This document shows, one piece after another, positions 21,320 through 36,042 of a stretch of 64,000 nucleotides of DNA. The notes beneath the pieces were generated by a model. It had not been told where the DNA came from. It searched no databases and worked only from the letters and a program-made list of their open reading frames with translations. The stretch is from Dactylonectria macrodidyma (Eukaryota; Ascomycota; Sordariomycetes; Hypocreales; Nectriaceae): contig JAGMUV010000003.1 in assembly GCA_020744425.1 (NCBI GenBank), positions 4,092,001 through 4,156,000 on the forward strand, read 5' to 3'. Within the stretch, counting starts at the first letter, position 1, and each line of letters opens with the position of its first letter. The translations under genes and the position numbers were made by a program.

Positions 21320-23216
21320 ATGACTGACAGTCCTAAGCCTCTCCCGAAGCGGATCATCATCTGCTGTGATGGCTCATGGCAGTCCGCTGTCTCAGGCGAG
21401 CGAAACACAGCGTCCAACGTGACTCGTCTGGCCCGCTGTCTCAAGCGCGCGGGCGTCGACAAGCACGACAAGACGTGGCAGCAGATCGTCTGGTACGACA
21501 GCGGCGTGGCGACGACGTCAAGCTTCATCGGCAACCTGGCCGAGGGCTTCACGGGGTCGGGCATGGAGGGCAATATTATTGAGGCGTACAACTTCGTCGT
21601 GCTCAACTGGTCCCCAGGCGACCAGGTCTTTTGCTTCGGCTTCTCGCGCGGCGCATACACGGCTAGGTCCGTCGCCGGGCTCATCTCGGACATTGGTATC
21701 TGCGAGCCGAGCCGCCTGCACGAGTTTCCCGAGATCTGGGAGCTGTACAAGGCGAATTACAAGGGCGAGCGGTTCCACGGGAGTGACGCTTGGTTCGACT
21801 ATGTCGACGGCGTGCCGGGGGATGACAAGGATCAGCCCGAGGACTTGGGAGACGATAACGTCAACTTTGTCTGGGCGAAGCCTCCTCGTGGAGACTGGGC
21901 CGTGACACCCGAGTCTCGAGAGATTGAAGTCGTCGGCGTCTATGAAACTGTAGGCGGCCTGGGCATTCCTGAGCTGCGCGGGGTCAAGCTCACTTGGGGG
22001 CCTGACAAACATGGATTTCACAACGTCAAGCTCAACCCTAGTAAGTCAAACAAACACAAGAAACTTTGTGCGAACGCGACTAACAGAACCGGCAGATGTG
22101 AAGCATGCCTTCCAAGCCCTGGCCCTGGACGAGCACCGCGCGTCTTTCTCACCGACGCTGTGGCACCTGCCAGAGCTCAAGCCTGATGTGAAGCCAGGAG
22201 CTCTGGAGGCGAAGCGGAAGCTCGCCGACGAGGCAGAGAAGGCTTGGAATCCCAAGTTTTACGACAAGACGGTTCCGCTCAAGGAGAGACAGGAGTTGAA
22301 GAAGCAGTACAACAAGGCCCGTCGAGAGCTGTACCAGCTAGAAGAAGAGCGCAAAGACCGGTCTGATCTGCTGCAGGTCTGGTTCCCGGGTATGCATATC
22401 AACATTGGCGGAGGGTCGACGCGCACGTTGGAGAATAAGGGAGATTTGGAAGGTGAGAATCCATGCTGTGTCCCCTGTTTGTGAAGCATGTTGCTGACTT
22501 TGACAGAAACATCCAACATCACCTTTGCCTGGATGCTCGATCAAATCAGCCCATACCTCGCCATCGACGAGCGCGTCATCCGTCGCGAATCCCGAGCTCG
22601 CCAGGACCACATCAACGAGCTCAACAAGGAAGAGCAAAAGTACCGCCAGCGCGTGGCGAAGGAAGACGCAGAGGCCGCCAAGCTGAGCTTCATGCAGTGG
22701 GCTGGCCGGGCGATTGTGTCAACGGCCACGTCGGCGGCTAACATCGCCATGCACCCGCTAACCAAGACCAAGGTGCCCAACACGCTGCGACGTGACTTTG
22801 GATGGGGCACGGGGACGATTATCGATAGTTTTGGACTGTTGTCGAACCTCAACGGGTCTAAGTTGCGCACGCCGGGAGGGTATACGACGGATGCGTCGCC
22901 GGGAGATACCAACGAGCAGATCCATCCTTGCGTCGGATACCGGCACGACGCGTTCAAGGACCTGAAGAAGGAGCTGCAGTATCATCCAGGTGGCCTGGAG
23001 GAGGACAAGTACGAGCGGCGCCAGAATAAGCAGCCCGGCGGAGGGTGGGAGTACGTGCTCGGGGACGCCGTTGTGCCCGAGTACAGGATGCAGCCCAACG
23101 TTGAGGGCAAGAGTCCGACGTTTGAGCGGTTCAATCTGTCGCTGGCGTGGGAGAAGACGAAGACGTATGTGACTGCTCTGGATGATGATAATGGAATGGT
23201 TCCGGTGGACTTGTGA
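21320..23216 (+). CDS. DUF2235 alpha/beta-hydrolase-like protein
   Basis: Three exons (21320-22040, 22096-22452, 22507-23216) give 595 residues. The N-terminus RIIICCDGSWQSA and the nucleophile elbow FGFSRGAYTARS (near residue 109, GFSRG in place of GxSxG) define the DUF2235 domain, related to the Tle1 phospholipase fold. A charged coiled-coil-like stretch (KERQELKKQYNKARRELYQ) lies in the middle, and the C-terminal third follows the fungal version. Fungal genomes carry many copies; none has a firm substrate that I know of. The ATG context (CACC) is good. Likely cytosolic. Confidence 0.88.
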
Positions 23217-23537
23217 TGGGTATATGATAGCGGGCGTGTGTAATAGTTGCGTTGATTTTAGTTACCTTGGCTTAATGAGCTCATAGATCTAGTTAATCTG
23301 TTTTGTTGAGGACTTGATAACAGATTAGTTGAGAAACATTCAAAGAAACTCACCAAGATGTGGTGCTTACATATATGAATGATGATATGAGTATAAGTCT
23401 ACCTAAGGCATAATATTCAAACAAGCCAAATCTGAGAAATTGAATGCATTTGCGCTAAACGAAACACCATCTCTATGAATCAACCCATTACATCTTTGCC
23501 CTTTCTTTTCTTCTTCCTTTGATCATAATCTCGTCTC
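23217..23537. other. Convergent 3' intergenic region
   Basis: AT-rich 320-base spacer with both 3' UTRs; nothing else seen. Confidence 0.5.
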
Positions 23538-24964
23538 TTACAACTTGGAAACTGTATCCTCCAAGTCCACCATCTCAGCCCTCGGAAACTCCGGGTTGAG
23601 CATGGCATCCGGGCGTTGGCGGTCCCACGCCCACTTGTCCGCCAGCTCGGGCTCCAGTTCACCCTCGAGCATCTGCACAATGTACTTGCCAAGCACGGGG
23701 AAGAACTTGTAGCCGTGGAACGAGCCGCACGTGGCCACGTAGAGGCCCTTTGCGGCGGCGTGGGGGGAGATGATGAAGTCGCCGCTGGAAGTGAAGGCGT
23801 CCCTGTGTTCATGTTAGTCAGGAGGTATGCTTGAGATGGTGGTGAGGGGACGTACCAGCAGATTCGGTGCTTGTCAAACTTCCAGCTATCCGTCTCCTTT
23901 CCGTAAAACACCTCGGCCGCGTGCTTAATGTCGTCCTTGAGTTGCTTTGAAACCTTCCACTGTGCGTAGTCGGGCGCAGACGGGGGCACAGAGACGTAGC
24001 GGCCGGGCAGCACTTCTCTGGTGTTCTTGAAGATGGTTTGGCCCCACCACTTCATCTCGTGCGTATCCGGTGTTGGCGGGAGACTGCCGATGAAGCCGCC
24101 TATTTTCAAGTTAGTTTGCTGTTACATAGCACTGAGAGTTCTTCATCAAGTCTTACCAACTTCGGCTGAGTAGCCTTGGAATCCCACGGGCATGTTGGCA
24201 AACTTGGGATACACGTCGTCACTCAACTTCCTCATGCCCGTGGTGATACCGCCCGCCACGATCCTGTGCTCAGCGCGGAGGCTCGTTAGGCCGCTAGTGG
24301 CAGCGCTCTGCTCCAGCAGCGTCGCCGTGTACGCGCCCGTGCAGAGAATTACATGCGAGGCCGTGAGAACCTCTCCCGTCGAGATCTTAGCCCCGCGACA
24401 TGCGCCGGACTTGTCGAAACGCAGCGACGTGACCTGCGCTGTGACGTAGTTGAGGCCCATCTCGATAGACCTGCGAGTAATAGCCCGCAATGCGTCACCG
24501 GCGGCGGCCCAGCCGCTGGACTTGTTGACGAGCACCTCGGTGACGTCGGTGTAATCGGCCTTGTCAAACAGCCCGCCGTACATCTTGCGAGCCTCGGCGA
24601 TGGGCACGGCAAAAACGTCATCTGCGCGGCCCAGCCTCTCATGGTTGGCGATGACGGCGCGGGCGTAGGCGCTGCGGCACATCCAGTAGACGCCGCTCTT
24701 GGTGAAATACGGCTTCCAGTCCGGATCCGTTTCGAAGACGTCCTGGGCCTCGATGGCGAGCCGGCAGTAGACGAAGTCGTCGTAGTCGGAGCGCACCACC
24801 TTGTTCCAGTCCCAGGAGGCGGCGACGCGGGAGGCGGCGTCGAAGGCGTCGCGGTCGACGAGCGTCACAGACGCCCCTGGGTACTTCTTGAGTAGGTGGT
24901 AGGCTGTCGACACGCCGAAGACGCCGGCGCCGACGATGAGGTACGAGGAGGGGGAAGAAGCCAT
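23538..24964 (-). CDS. FAD-dependent amine/amino acid oxidase (fructosyl amino acid or sarcosine oxidase-like)
   Basis: Three exons (24964-24157, 24099-23856, 23802-23538) with 57- and 53-nt introns give 438 residues. The FAD-binding loop YLIVGAGVFGVSTAYHL starts at residue 7, with RVAASWDWNK following, and the C-terminal part has GSFHGYKFFPVLGKYI, where family members end their second FAD contact (usually CGGSGHGFK.LP). These enzymes oxidise N-substituted amino acids (fructosyl amino acids, sarcosine, pipecolate) in peroxisome or cytosol. No SKL-type peroxisomal ending is present (it ends TVSKL), though S-K-L is in fact the last tripeptide, so peroxisomal import is likely. The frame runs upstream to an in-frame TTG, but 24964 is the best start. 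It is divergent from the gene at 26141. Confidence 0.85.
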
Positions 24965-28645
<3,681 letters not shown>

Positions 28646-29042
28646 TATGGATAAGAATAATGAGATGTAGCATTTTGATTTATAATGCATGAGAGAGGCA
28701 AGGGTTTTACACCTTTATGAACAATGGAATGTAACAAGTTCAGGACCAGAGTTTCAATCAAACTTGCTGAGATGCATTTGAGACTGATGTTGATATATCC
28801 CTGATACTAGATGCACCATGGATAAACATAACTCTAAACACTTTCACTTTAACCATGTTCAAAGATAGTGCACCTGATTTAGAACAGAGAATTCAAAATC
28901 TGTGAGGCACTCTATTGTGAGGTCACCAGAGGCAGATATAGAACAATCGTGTGAGAAAATAGAGTTGCGAAAGGAACTTGATAGAAAAGCACCGCTTTTT
29001 CTTCGACTACCAGAAACAGTAAGAAAAGGCATTTGTGATGAT
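28646..29042. other. Convergent 3' intergenic region
   Basis: About 400 AT-rich bases with both 3' UTRs. Nothing else seen. Confidence 0.5.
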
Positions 29043-31740
29043 TTACACCGTCTCCGCTCTACCCACTTTCCGTCTTCTGACCTCCTGGGATCCCGATTCC
29101 CTCAACACTCCTCCAACCTCAACCGAGGAAGATTTCGCCCCATGTAACAGCCTAAATTCGCGGCGTCTTCGTATGTCCTCTAACAAAACCTCATCTGGGT
29201 CGTACCCGGCCTTTGCGACTGCTTTCAACCACTCTGGAAGCATGTCTCGTCTTTCTGCAAACACCGTGGGCGTCATTAGTCCATCTTCGACGTGGTTCGC
29301 CCAATCTTCATTTGCCCATTCGACATGATAAATATCAGCCCCGCTAGCGATGAGCTCGACAAGATTGTCCATGGCGAAAACAACTCGCTCTTGATGGGTC
29401 GGACGGCCTACTTCATAGTCCATTACGGAGTCTTTGAGGTAGGTTTCAAAGCTGCCTAAAGCTTGGAACAGTATTGGCTTCATATGATCAGAAAACGGGT
29501 CCTCAAAATTGCTGTTTAGTCCACACGCTTGAAGAATTCGAAGATTCATTCTTTCAAGCCTCATCATACTGTCGTAAAGCTCGTCAACTTCGAGTGGCTG
29601 AATAAAATTCAGTCCATGACAGTTAAGAAATTCTGCCAACTGCCGGATGCTTGTCAAGTAACGGGCTTCGTCGAACATTGAGTGCTCAATGCTATCAGTG
29701 TTGAAGTAGGTATCGGATATTCTGTCATAGGTCTCGTCATCTTGGATCAAAAGATTTCCTTGGGAAGTGTCTGAACCACAATCAGGACCCAGCTCCATAT
29801 ATCCATTCCCATCGTAAAGGCTCTGGCTGTCACCTAGTTGTTGATGGAGTTTCCGGTTCAAGTATGCTTTCGTAAGCAGAGGCTCTCGCAGAATGGTGTA
29901 TATTCTTATTTGACAATTCTCAAAATCACAACCATGAGAAATGAATGATTTGGCGGTGGCAAAGATTCCCGGCAAAGACAATTCATCATATCCATTGCAA
30001 GTTAGACAAGGGCCTTGGCAGCCTATGACTGCCCCATAACCGGCCCAAATGATCAGCGCGTCCAATGCATCGAACCCCAAGCTAGAAATACCGGGTTAGA
30101 ACATGTCATGGTGTCATACTACTTATTTGACCTACACAGTTGCTTGGGAAGGATTGGCGCCTTGATCAATGAGCAGCGGTATTACTTTAAAACTGCCACA
30201 ATATGCGGCATACTTTAGACCCTGGTTAGCATCATGATATTTCTTTTCTTTGAGCAGACAGAATCACTCATATGATGACTAACCCATAGTAAAGAAATTC
30301 CAAAGGAATTCTGGTCAAGTGGGCCATTTCTTCGCTCGCGAAATCGCGTCATAACACCGAAAAGGTCATCATGGTAAATCATATCCCAAATTGGATCAGC
30401 TATTTCGATGATCGGATAAAAAGCGAGAGAGGGTGATAGAGCGACATATCCCTGCCGGTCAGGGCGACTGCTGTACTTCAAAGAAATGGTATTGACTCGA
30501 AGCAGCTTACTACACGGCCAAAATTCGATTTTGAATGTGTAGAACCAACGTCTCGGCTCGCTATGTGTGCTGAATTCGATTCTGAAAGTACCGATCCATG
30601 GGATGCGAGTCCAGTAGGACAATTCTGTCACTTTGATCGGACGGCGAGACCTTTGGATGTGAGGTAAAGTCATGCTGCCATTCTGCGACTCGTCTTCGTC
30701 CTTTTCGTGGCCTGAAAACTGAACATCTAGATATCGGCCAAGTGACTGATCGTTAGGTCGAATGCGCTTCCTCGGTCTTGACTCCTTCGACTCATGCTCG
30801 CCTTGTGAATCTGTGGGTCTCTCGTTTCTGTTCATATGCTCCATGATTTGGGTTGTCGCAGAATTCATCACCGCGCGAAACTCTTCAATCCTCGCCTCGT
30901 TTCTCATCTCGGAATTTGTCAGTGCTTCTTCCAGCATCGGTCGGAAGTGTTGTTCTAGCGCATAGCGTAACGTGTTGCCCATGTTTTCGCCAGAAACTTC
31001 GATCTCGCGAGATAGGCTGGAAAAGCCGTCCCGGAGGCTTGAATGATACATGGCTTGGCTGAGTTCCATTTCGGAATGGAAGTCCTTCATTCGTTTGCTG
31101 AATTGGGAATGCAAGGCTCTCTCGTGACTGTGCTGCTCTTCGATGTTTGATTGTAAGGTAGATATGCTGGCTTCCGTCATATTTTGCGAGCGGAGAATGC
31201 GGCCGGATTTTTCGCTATCACCGTGTGTAAGTACTCTTCCGGACTGGATTGTCTGATCATTTCATACAGATTCAGTGCTTGGATCAAGAGTAAGAGGCTA
31301 GTCTTGTCATTCTCAAGCCTCTGGAGTGCTCGATCCGTGTTGGCCGAGTGCAGGACCCATTTGACGCGGGTTGTCAATTTGGTGGGGTCCTTGCCATCGA
31401 TAGTCTTGTTGAAAGAGGCTAATTCCCCATTGATACGATCGAGGTGCCTTCTCATCGCTTCTTCTTGAATTGCATTCAAGGGCTGGTCTCTGACTGCAGC
31501 CCGAAGCATTTGGACAGCATCGTGGACATTTCGAATGACTACCGCGCGCCAAGGTCATTTAGAGCCATTGGATGAGGAGTTGTTGATTGATTCATGGCCA
31601 ATCTTACCTATGAGAAACTGTTGAAAGTCATGTTGTGCGCTCTGGAGCGAAGCAAAGAATGTATACAAGCAAAGGCTCGAGCGAATGGTCACATCCGCGA
31701 GTTGAAGAACGCTCGCTACCGCTCCTAGGGCTTCGGCCAT
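29043..31740 (-). CDS. NLR-type N-terminal domain / coiled-coil / ankyrin-like protein
   Basis: Five exons (31740-31608, 31538-31268, 31214-30284, 30221-30136, 30081-29043), introns 53-69 nt, phases closing to 819 residues. The start MAEALGAVASVLQLADVTIR is the fungal N-terminal domain found on STAND/NLR proteins. Residues about 135-260 form a charged helical coiled-coil region with QSNIEEQHSHERALHSQ. Exon 4 encodes one ankyrin-like unit (LKYAAYCGSFKVIPLLIDQG). No NACHT or NB-ARC P-loop is present. Such proteins are thought to act in non-self recognition or cell death. The open frames look like three or four separate genes, but the splice phases unite them. Confidence 0.8.
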
Positions 31741-32596
31741 GTCCAAGATTGGCAACAAAATTGGTAGCCGACGTGGACGAGAGTGAGAGGAGAAGATGAG
31801 TGAGATGTGATTGATGAAAAAGTTGGATTGATGAATATTTTAGGCACACATCGGGCGCAAAAGTAAGGCGTCCAATTGCCTTGCACTTTGGTGCGCATGA
31901 TTTGCACTTTTAGGTGAGCGAGCATATGAGTGGTGAACATTGGGCGAAATGCCATCTAAAAACGCCCTGCATTGCTGCGGGCAGTGGCTGAGCTGTGTGT
32001 GGTGTGCTTGTGAGACAGTGTGCGAGATGATTTTGCACGGAGATTCTCGTCACAATCCATCCCCAGTCTACGATAAACCAGATTTGATAGATCAGATAGC
32101 TGATAAAGTAGTGTGACGGGTAAGGCCCAATTATTGCCGTGAATGTGAGATAGAGTAATTTCCCGGGTCTCCCACAATTTTAACGCGTCTCGTCTCACAT
32201 TATTCATAACGCGTTCTCGCATACTTCAGACCATTAAGCAATAGACTAGGTTAGCGGATGATGCATCAGGTTTGCGGGGAACCAGTCAACAATCGCCACG
32301 CGGGGCTGACCAAGGTTCGCTCTCGCCCTGAAAAAATCAAGGCTGGCATCCAAGACAGCAAGTAGCTCCTGACCTCTATTAGAGAAAAAGCAACGTGTGT
32401 GGCGTTTTCCCCTATTGATGCGAATTTTGATTCCCCTGGTGACGCGATTTCTGTGCAAACGTGAGTCTCGTTGCCTCCCGAGATACAAAGCACTGGCACT
32501 CCCCTCTGAAGTTCACGACAGCAACCCCGCTACTACCGACATCTTATCTGATCGGCAAACACAACAAACGCTATTCATCATTCATCAGTCGCCATC
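31741..32596. other. Divergent promoter region
   Basis: About 850 bases between the NLR-like gene and the C2H2-RING gene. Short frames on both strands lack family content. No gene called. Confidence 0.4.
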
Positions 32597-33784
32597 ATGC
32601 ATGATCATGAATGCGGTATTTGCTCCCGCGTATTCGGCAGCGCCTCGGCTTTGTCGCAGCATGAGAATTCCCGAGTCCATCGCCCGTTCCGATGCAACGT
32701 CTGCTGCGACCGGGGCTTCCAGACGGCAGCGGCCCTCGAGCAGCATGCCCGAGACCGGCGACCGCGGATCGACGAGAGGCTCCGGGACGGCCGGACGGCA
32801 TCGAGACAGAGTCGGCATCCGTGCTCCGACTGCGGCCGCTTCTTTGGCACGGCGGCGGCCTTGCAACAGCACCGGAACGATGCCCCGGGTCATGGGCGTG
32901 ATGGCGAGCTACTCTGTGCCCGGTGTGGCCGCACCTTTAGTTCCGTCCAGGCTCTACGGCAGCACACGAGGGACACGCCATCTCATCAACCTACCATCGA
33001 ATGGACCAGGTGCACTGTCTGCGGCACCACTTTCAACAGCGAGACGGAGTTTTTGCTGCATATCACCATGGCTCCAGGCCACACCGCCATCCAGGACATG
33101 GTTCACAGCCAGCTCCAAGACGAGCCGTTCATGCAGTCCATGCGATCGCATAATGAACGAAGGCTCCAAAGTTTCCTCGATGACTGGAACTACGGCGCCG
33201 AGGGCTTCTTCCCTGGCCACTATTATGCAGGCTCCGATGACGAAAACGGCTGGGAAGAGCATAGTCACTGGGTTGGATCGGTCGACTCTTCGGATCTTGA
33301 AGACGAGGGCTCGGTTAGCCCTGAAGGCAGTGAAGCTGATCTTGGCCCGTTGATGATCCCAACAAATGTTGTGCCGTTCCATACAGCCGCATCGAGAAAC
33401 GCAGCCGCACCAAGCAACCCAGCCGCACCAAATAACCCAGTTGCACCAAGGAACGCCGACGTGTCTAGCAACCTTGTCTCCACTGCCACCGCGGACATCA
33501 AGGACTCGCCTTTCGGGCCTCTCACACTTGAAGAGTACCTAGAGGGAGAAAAGGCCAGATTCGCCGCCTTAGAAGCCGAGCTTCGGTCCACAAGGGAATC
33601 TCTGAAACAGTCGAAATGCAGCATGTGCTATGAGAACTCTCGAGACACCGTCTCTAAGTGCGGTCACAGATTCTGCGGCAGCTGCGTCTTCTCCTGGCAG
33701 CGTCAGCACCCCCATCCTTACCACGCGCCGTGTCCGATGTGTAGGAAATCAATGGGCAAGCCGATCAAGCTATTTGCCGAATAA
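32597..33784 (+). CDS. C2H2 zinc-finger plus C-terminal RING protein (putative E3 ubiquitin ligase)
   Basis: A single exon of 395 residues. The N-terminal 175 residues hold five C2H2-like fingers with repeated CxxC...F.S..AL.QH pattern (for example CGICSRVFGSASALSQH, CARCGRTFSSVQALRQH). An acidic linker and an Ala/Pro/Asn repeat region (about residues 268-291) come next, then a short coiled coil (LEGEKARFAALEAELRST). The end is a C3HC4 RING: Cys341, 344, 355, His357, Cys360, 363, 379 and 382. RING domains recruit E2 enzymes for ubiquitin transfer; the fingers may bind nucleic acid or target proteins. The fungal pairing is known in hypothetical proteins only, to my knowledge. Confidence 0.88.
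   Translation: MHDHECGICSRVFGSASALSQHENSRVHRPFRCNVCCDRGFQTAAALEQHARDRRPRIDERLRDGRTASRQSRHPCSDCGRFFGTAAALQQHRNDAPGHGRDGELLCARCGRTFSSVQALRQHTRDTPSHQPTIEWTRCTVCGTTFNSETEFLLHITMAPGHTAIQDMVHSQLQDEPFMQSMRSHNERRLQSFLDDWNYGAEGFFPGHYYAGSDDENGWEEHSHWVGSVDSSDLEDEGSVSPEGSEADLGPLMIPTNVVPFHTAASRNAAAPSNPAAPNNPVAPRNADVSSNLVSTATADIKDSPFGPLTLEEYLEGEKARFAALEAELRSTRESLKQSKCSMCYENSRDTVSKCGHRFCGSCVFSWQRQHPHPYHAPCPMCRKSMGKPIKLFAE
33398..33469 (+). repeat. Four imperfect 18-bp coding repeats
   Basis: Period-18 repeat inside the C2H2-RING gene, each unit starting AAC and encoding six residues of the pattern N-[AP]-x-x-P/S-x. Copy number could vary between strains. Confidence 0.7.
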
Positions 33785-34070
33785 GGAGGTGTCTAATGGA
33801 AAACGAGGGTGGTTGATCGGTACGGCTGGACTATTCGAGATTGGAGTTGGGGTTAGGTAACAACAAGCGAGCAAATGTGGCCGGTGGAACACTTGACAAG
33901 CGTAATGCAAACAGGGATTTTTTTTATTTACAAGCTCCCATCGAGGCGTGAAGTTTAATATATGTGCAAGCTAAAGTACAGTGTTCAAGGTTTTTTTTTT
34001 CCAAAGTGTCGTCATATGTACATCTCGTCTTTGTACAATCCATCCCAAAGCGTCGTCGTTATCTTGCGAC

Positions 34071-35360
34071 TTACGCGGTGGCACCGGAGATGGTTACGGT
34101 GTAGTCCAGGCCAGCTGAAACCTCGCTCGACAGTTTGAAGCCGTCGTAGAGGATCGGCTCTGCGGGCGTGTTGGCGATGACCAGGGTGGCCTCCTCGCCC
34201 GAGGCAACCTTGACGGAGGCAGCGTCGTTGACGAGCGAGACGTATCGTGTCGCGCCGGTGGACGAGTTGTACACGGCAACAGTGCCAGTGTACACGCCGC
34301 TGGTGGTCACCTTGATCGCCACGGTAGCAGCGCCAGAAGTGGTCAGCGGGATGATGTTGGCGCCCATGTATCGAGGTTGGCGTGCGCTCTTGACCTTGTA
34401 AGAGCCGCTGCCTTGGCTGTCGAGGTTGGCGTAGTTGATGCTCTCGCGCTGGTTGAGGAACAGCTGCTGGGCGGTGGCGTGGCCAATGTCGACGTAGGCC
34501 ATATGGGCCCAGTAACGTCCAACAATCTCACCAACAGTCGCGTTCTCAGACACGCGAGCCAAGGTGTGCAGCGGCGTCTCGTTGCTGTCCTTGGAGTACT
34601 GCAGCATCATCTGGCGCAGGGTATCCTGGCCGAGCCCGGCGAAGCTATCCGGGTTGCTAGTCAGGTAGGTCAGAAACGGCCAGGCCTGGTAGTAGTTGCC
34701 CGAGTCGACGGTGCCGTCGACGATGACCTGGTGCGAGTCACCGATGACCTTAGCCAGGTCGATCTCGGACGCGCTGGTCGTCTGGCCGTTGGCCTCGCGG
34801 GCGTCGGCGCAGATATCAGAGGTGGCGTAGGTGTCGGCTACCCAGTTGGCGAGTGTCTCCCACCATGCTCCCGTGTTGCCTTGGTTCACCCACGTTTGTT
34901 GGTGATAGTGAAGGGCGTGGCCGTACTCGTGGACAGTAACTCCAGGAGTTGCCAGCCAGTCGGAAACAACCTCGAGATAGCTCAGGCCGAGAGTGCCATC
35001 AGCTTGCATGACACCCGCCGCGCCTTCAAGCGTGCTGACAGAGTAGATGTTGGTCTTGTACCAGGGGCCATCCTCGTTATCCTGGTTGTACGAAAGGCCG
35101 GACGAGCGCCACTTAAGCTTGGTCACGAAGCAGTCGTAGGCACCCTCGAGCATGGCCAGGGCAGACGCCGATGAAGCTGAGTCTCCATTGTACACGCGGA
35201 AGTGGTCAGAGTCCTTGAAGCTGCTGCCTCCAGGGCCGACGTTGGCGTTTGCGGTGAAAGTCGCGGGCTCGGCGTTCGACGAGGCCGTGGCGGCTTGGGG
35301 AGCGGCCTGGGCGCCGGAGAGGGCGTAGAGGAATAGAGGGACGAGGTGGGACTTGGTCAT
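34071..35360 (-). CDS. Secreted HEYGH zinc metalloprotease-like protein (DUF6055-like)
   Basis: A single exon of 429 residues. A signal peptide covers about residues 1-19 (cleavage near AQA-A). The zinc-binding motif HEYGH is at 144-148 (VTVHEYGHALHYHQQTW), followed by WWETLANWVADTY, where a Glu could be the third ligand as in gluzincins. The C-terminal 110 residues are rich in beta strand and Thr/Ser/Val, like a carbohydrate- or surface-binding beta-sandwich. Related fungal and bacterial proteins are mostly uncharacterised; I assign it near DUF6055 with moderate certainty. It is likely secreted and acts on extracellular protein or glycoprotein. Confidence 0.8.
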   Translation of the reverse strand: MTKSHLVPLFLYALSGAQAAPQAATASSNAEPATFTANANVGPGGSSFKDSDHFRVYNGDSASSASALAMLEGAYDCFVTKLKWRSSGLSYNQDNEDGPWYKTNIYSVSTLEGAAGVMQADGTLGLSYLEVVSDWLATPGVTVHEYGHALHYHQQTWVNQGNTGAWWETLANWVADTYATSDICADAREANGQTTSASEIDLAKVIGDSHQVIVDGTVDSGNYYQAWPFLTYLTSNPDSFAGLGQDTLRQMMLQYSKDSNETPLHTLARVSENATVGEIVGRYWAHMAYVDIGHATAQQLFLNQRESINYANLDSQGSGSYKVKSARQPRYMGANIIPLTTSGAATVAIKVTTSGVYTGTVAVYNSSTGATRYVSLVNDAASVKVASGEEATLVIANTPAEPILYDGFKLSSEVSAGLDYTVTISGATA

Positions 35361-36042
35361 GATGGGCGAGTGAGTGTATGATTTGGATACTAAGAATGAA
35401 TAAACGCTTCCTCAGTTGCCCCCATCGTGCTATATATCATCAACTTGTCAAACCCGCCAAGCCATGAACCACCCAAACAATGGCACGACCCATTGGTGCA
35501 TTATTTCACCGTCGTTGGGGATTTAGCAAAGTTTCAGGAACCCGTTTCAGCACAGGCCGGTTTTCATTCCGACGAAACACGGAGCCTTCCAAATCCACCA
35601 AATGGACCCCGGCAGCACTGCTGAAAGAGGAAATATCGTGGGTCAACACGAGGTTCAGATTGCACGGATCGGTCCACGGAGGTGGGATTGAGGTATGGTT
35701 TAAAATAAGGTAGTTTTGACAATGCGACATGCGACGATTCCGTTAGTCATTTGATCTACAGGGCTCGAAATTTTAAAATATTTCCATTCAATTTCCGAGG
35801 TCCCTTTGCACTGCCGACGGAATGGGAGTTCGGATGGCTCCGAGACGAGACCGGCTACTTTTGGGATGGCTTCTAGAAGCGCTGTGGAGAGATGTTCAGG
35901 GATGAGAGACCGAAAAACGGCATCACGTCATTCCCGATAATTACCCGACGTGTCGTGACTGCGTGCATCATCACGGCATTTCCATGACTCCTCATCCTCC
36001 TCGCCACAGTGCATCGCCGGACGGACCATCTCGTTGAGGACA
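35361..36042. promoter_or_regulatory. Divergent promoter region (metalloprotease / permease)
   Basis: About 680 bases between divergent genes; no clear sites beyond AT-rich stretches. No gene called. Confidence 0.4.

Noticed and set aside
31177..31740. Separate small genes at 31.2-31.7 kb
   Set aside because: Splice phases join them to the 30.2-31.2 and 29.0-30.1 kb exons as one 819-residue gene.
31956..32222. 88-codon minus-strand ORF
   Set aside because: No recognisable family and no splice partners; left as intergenic.
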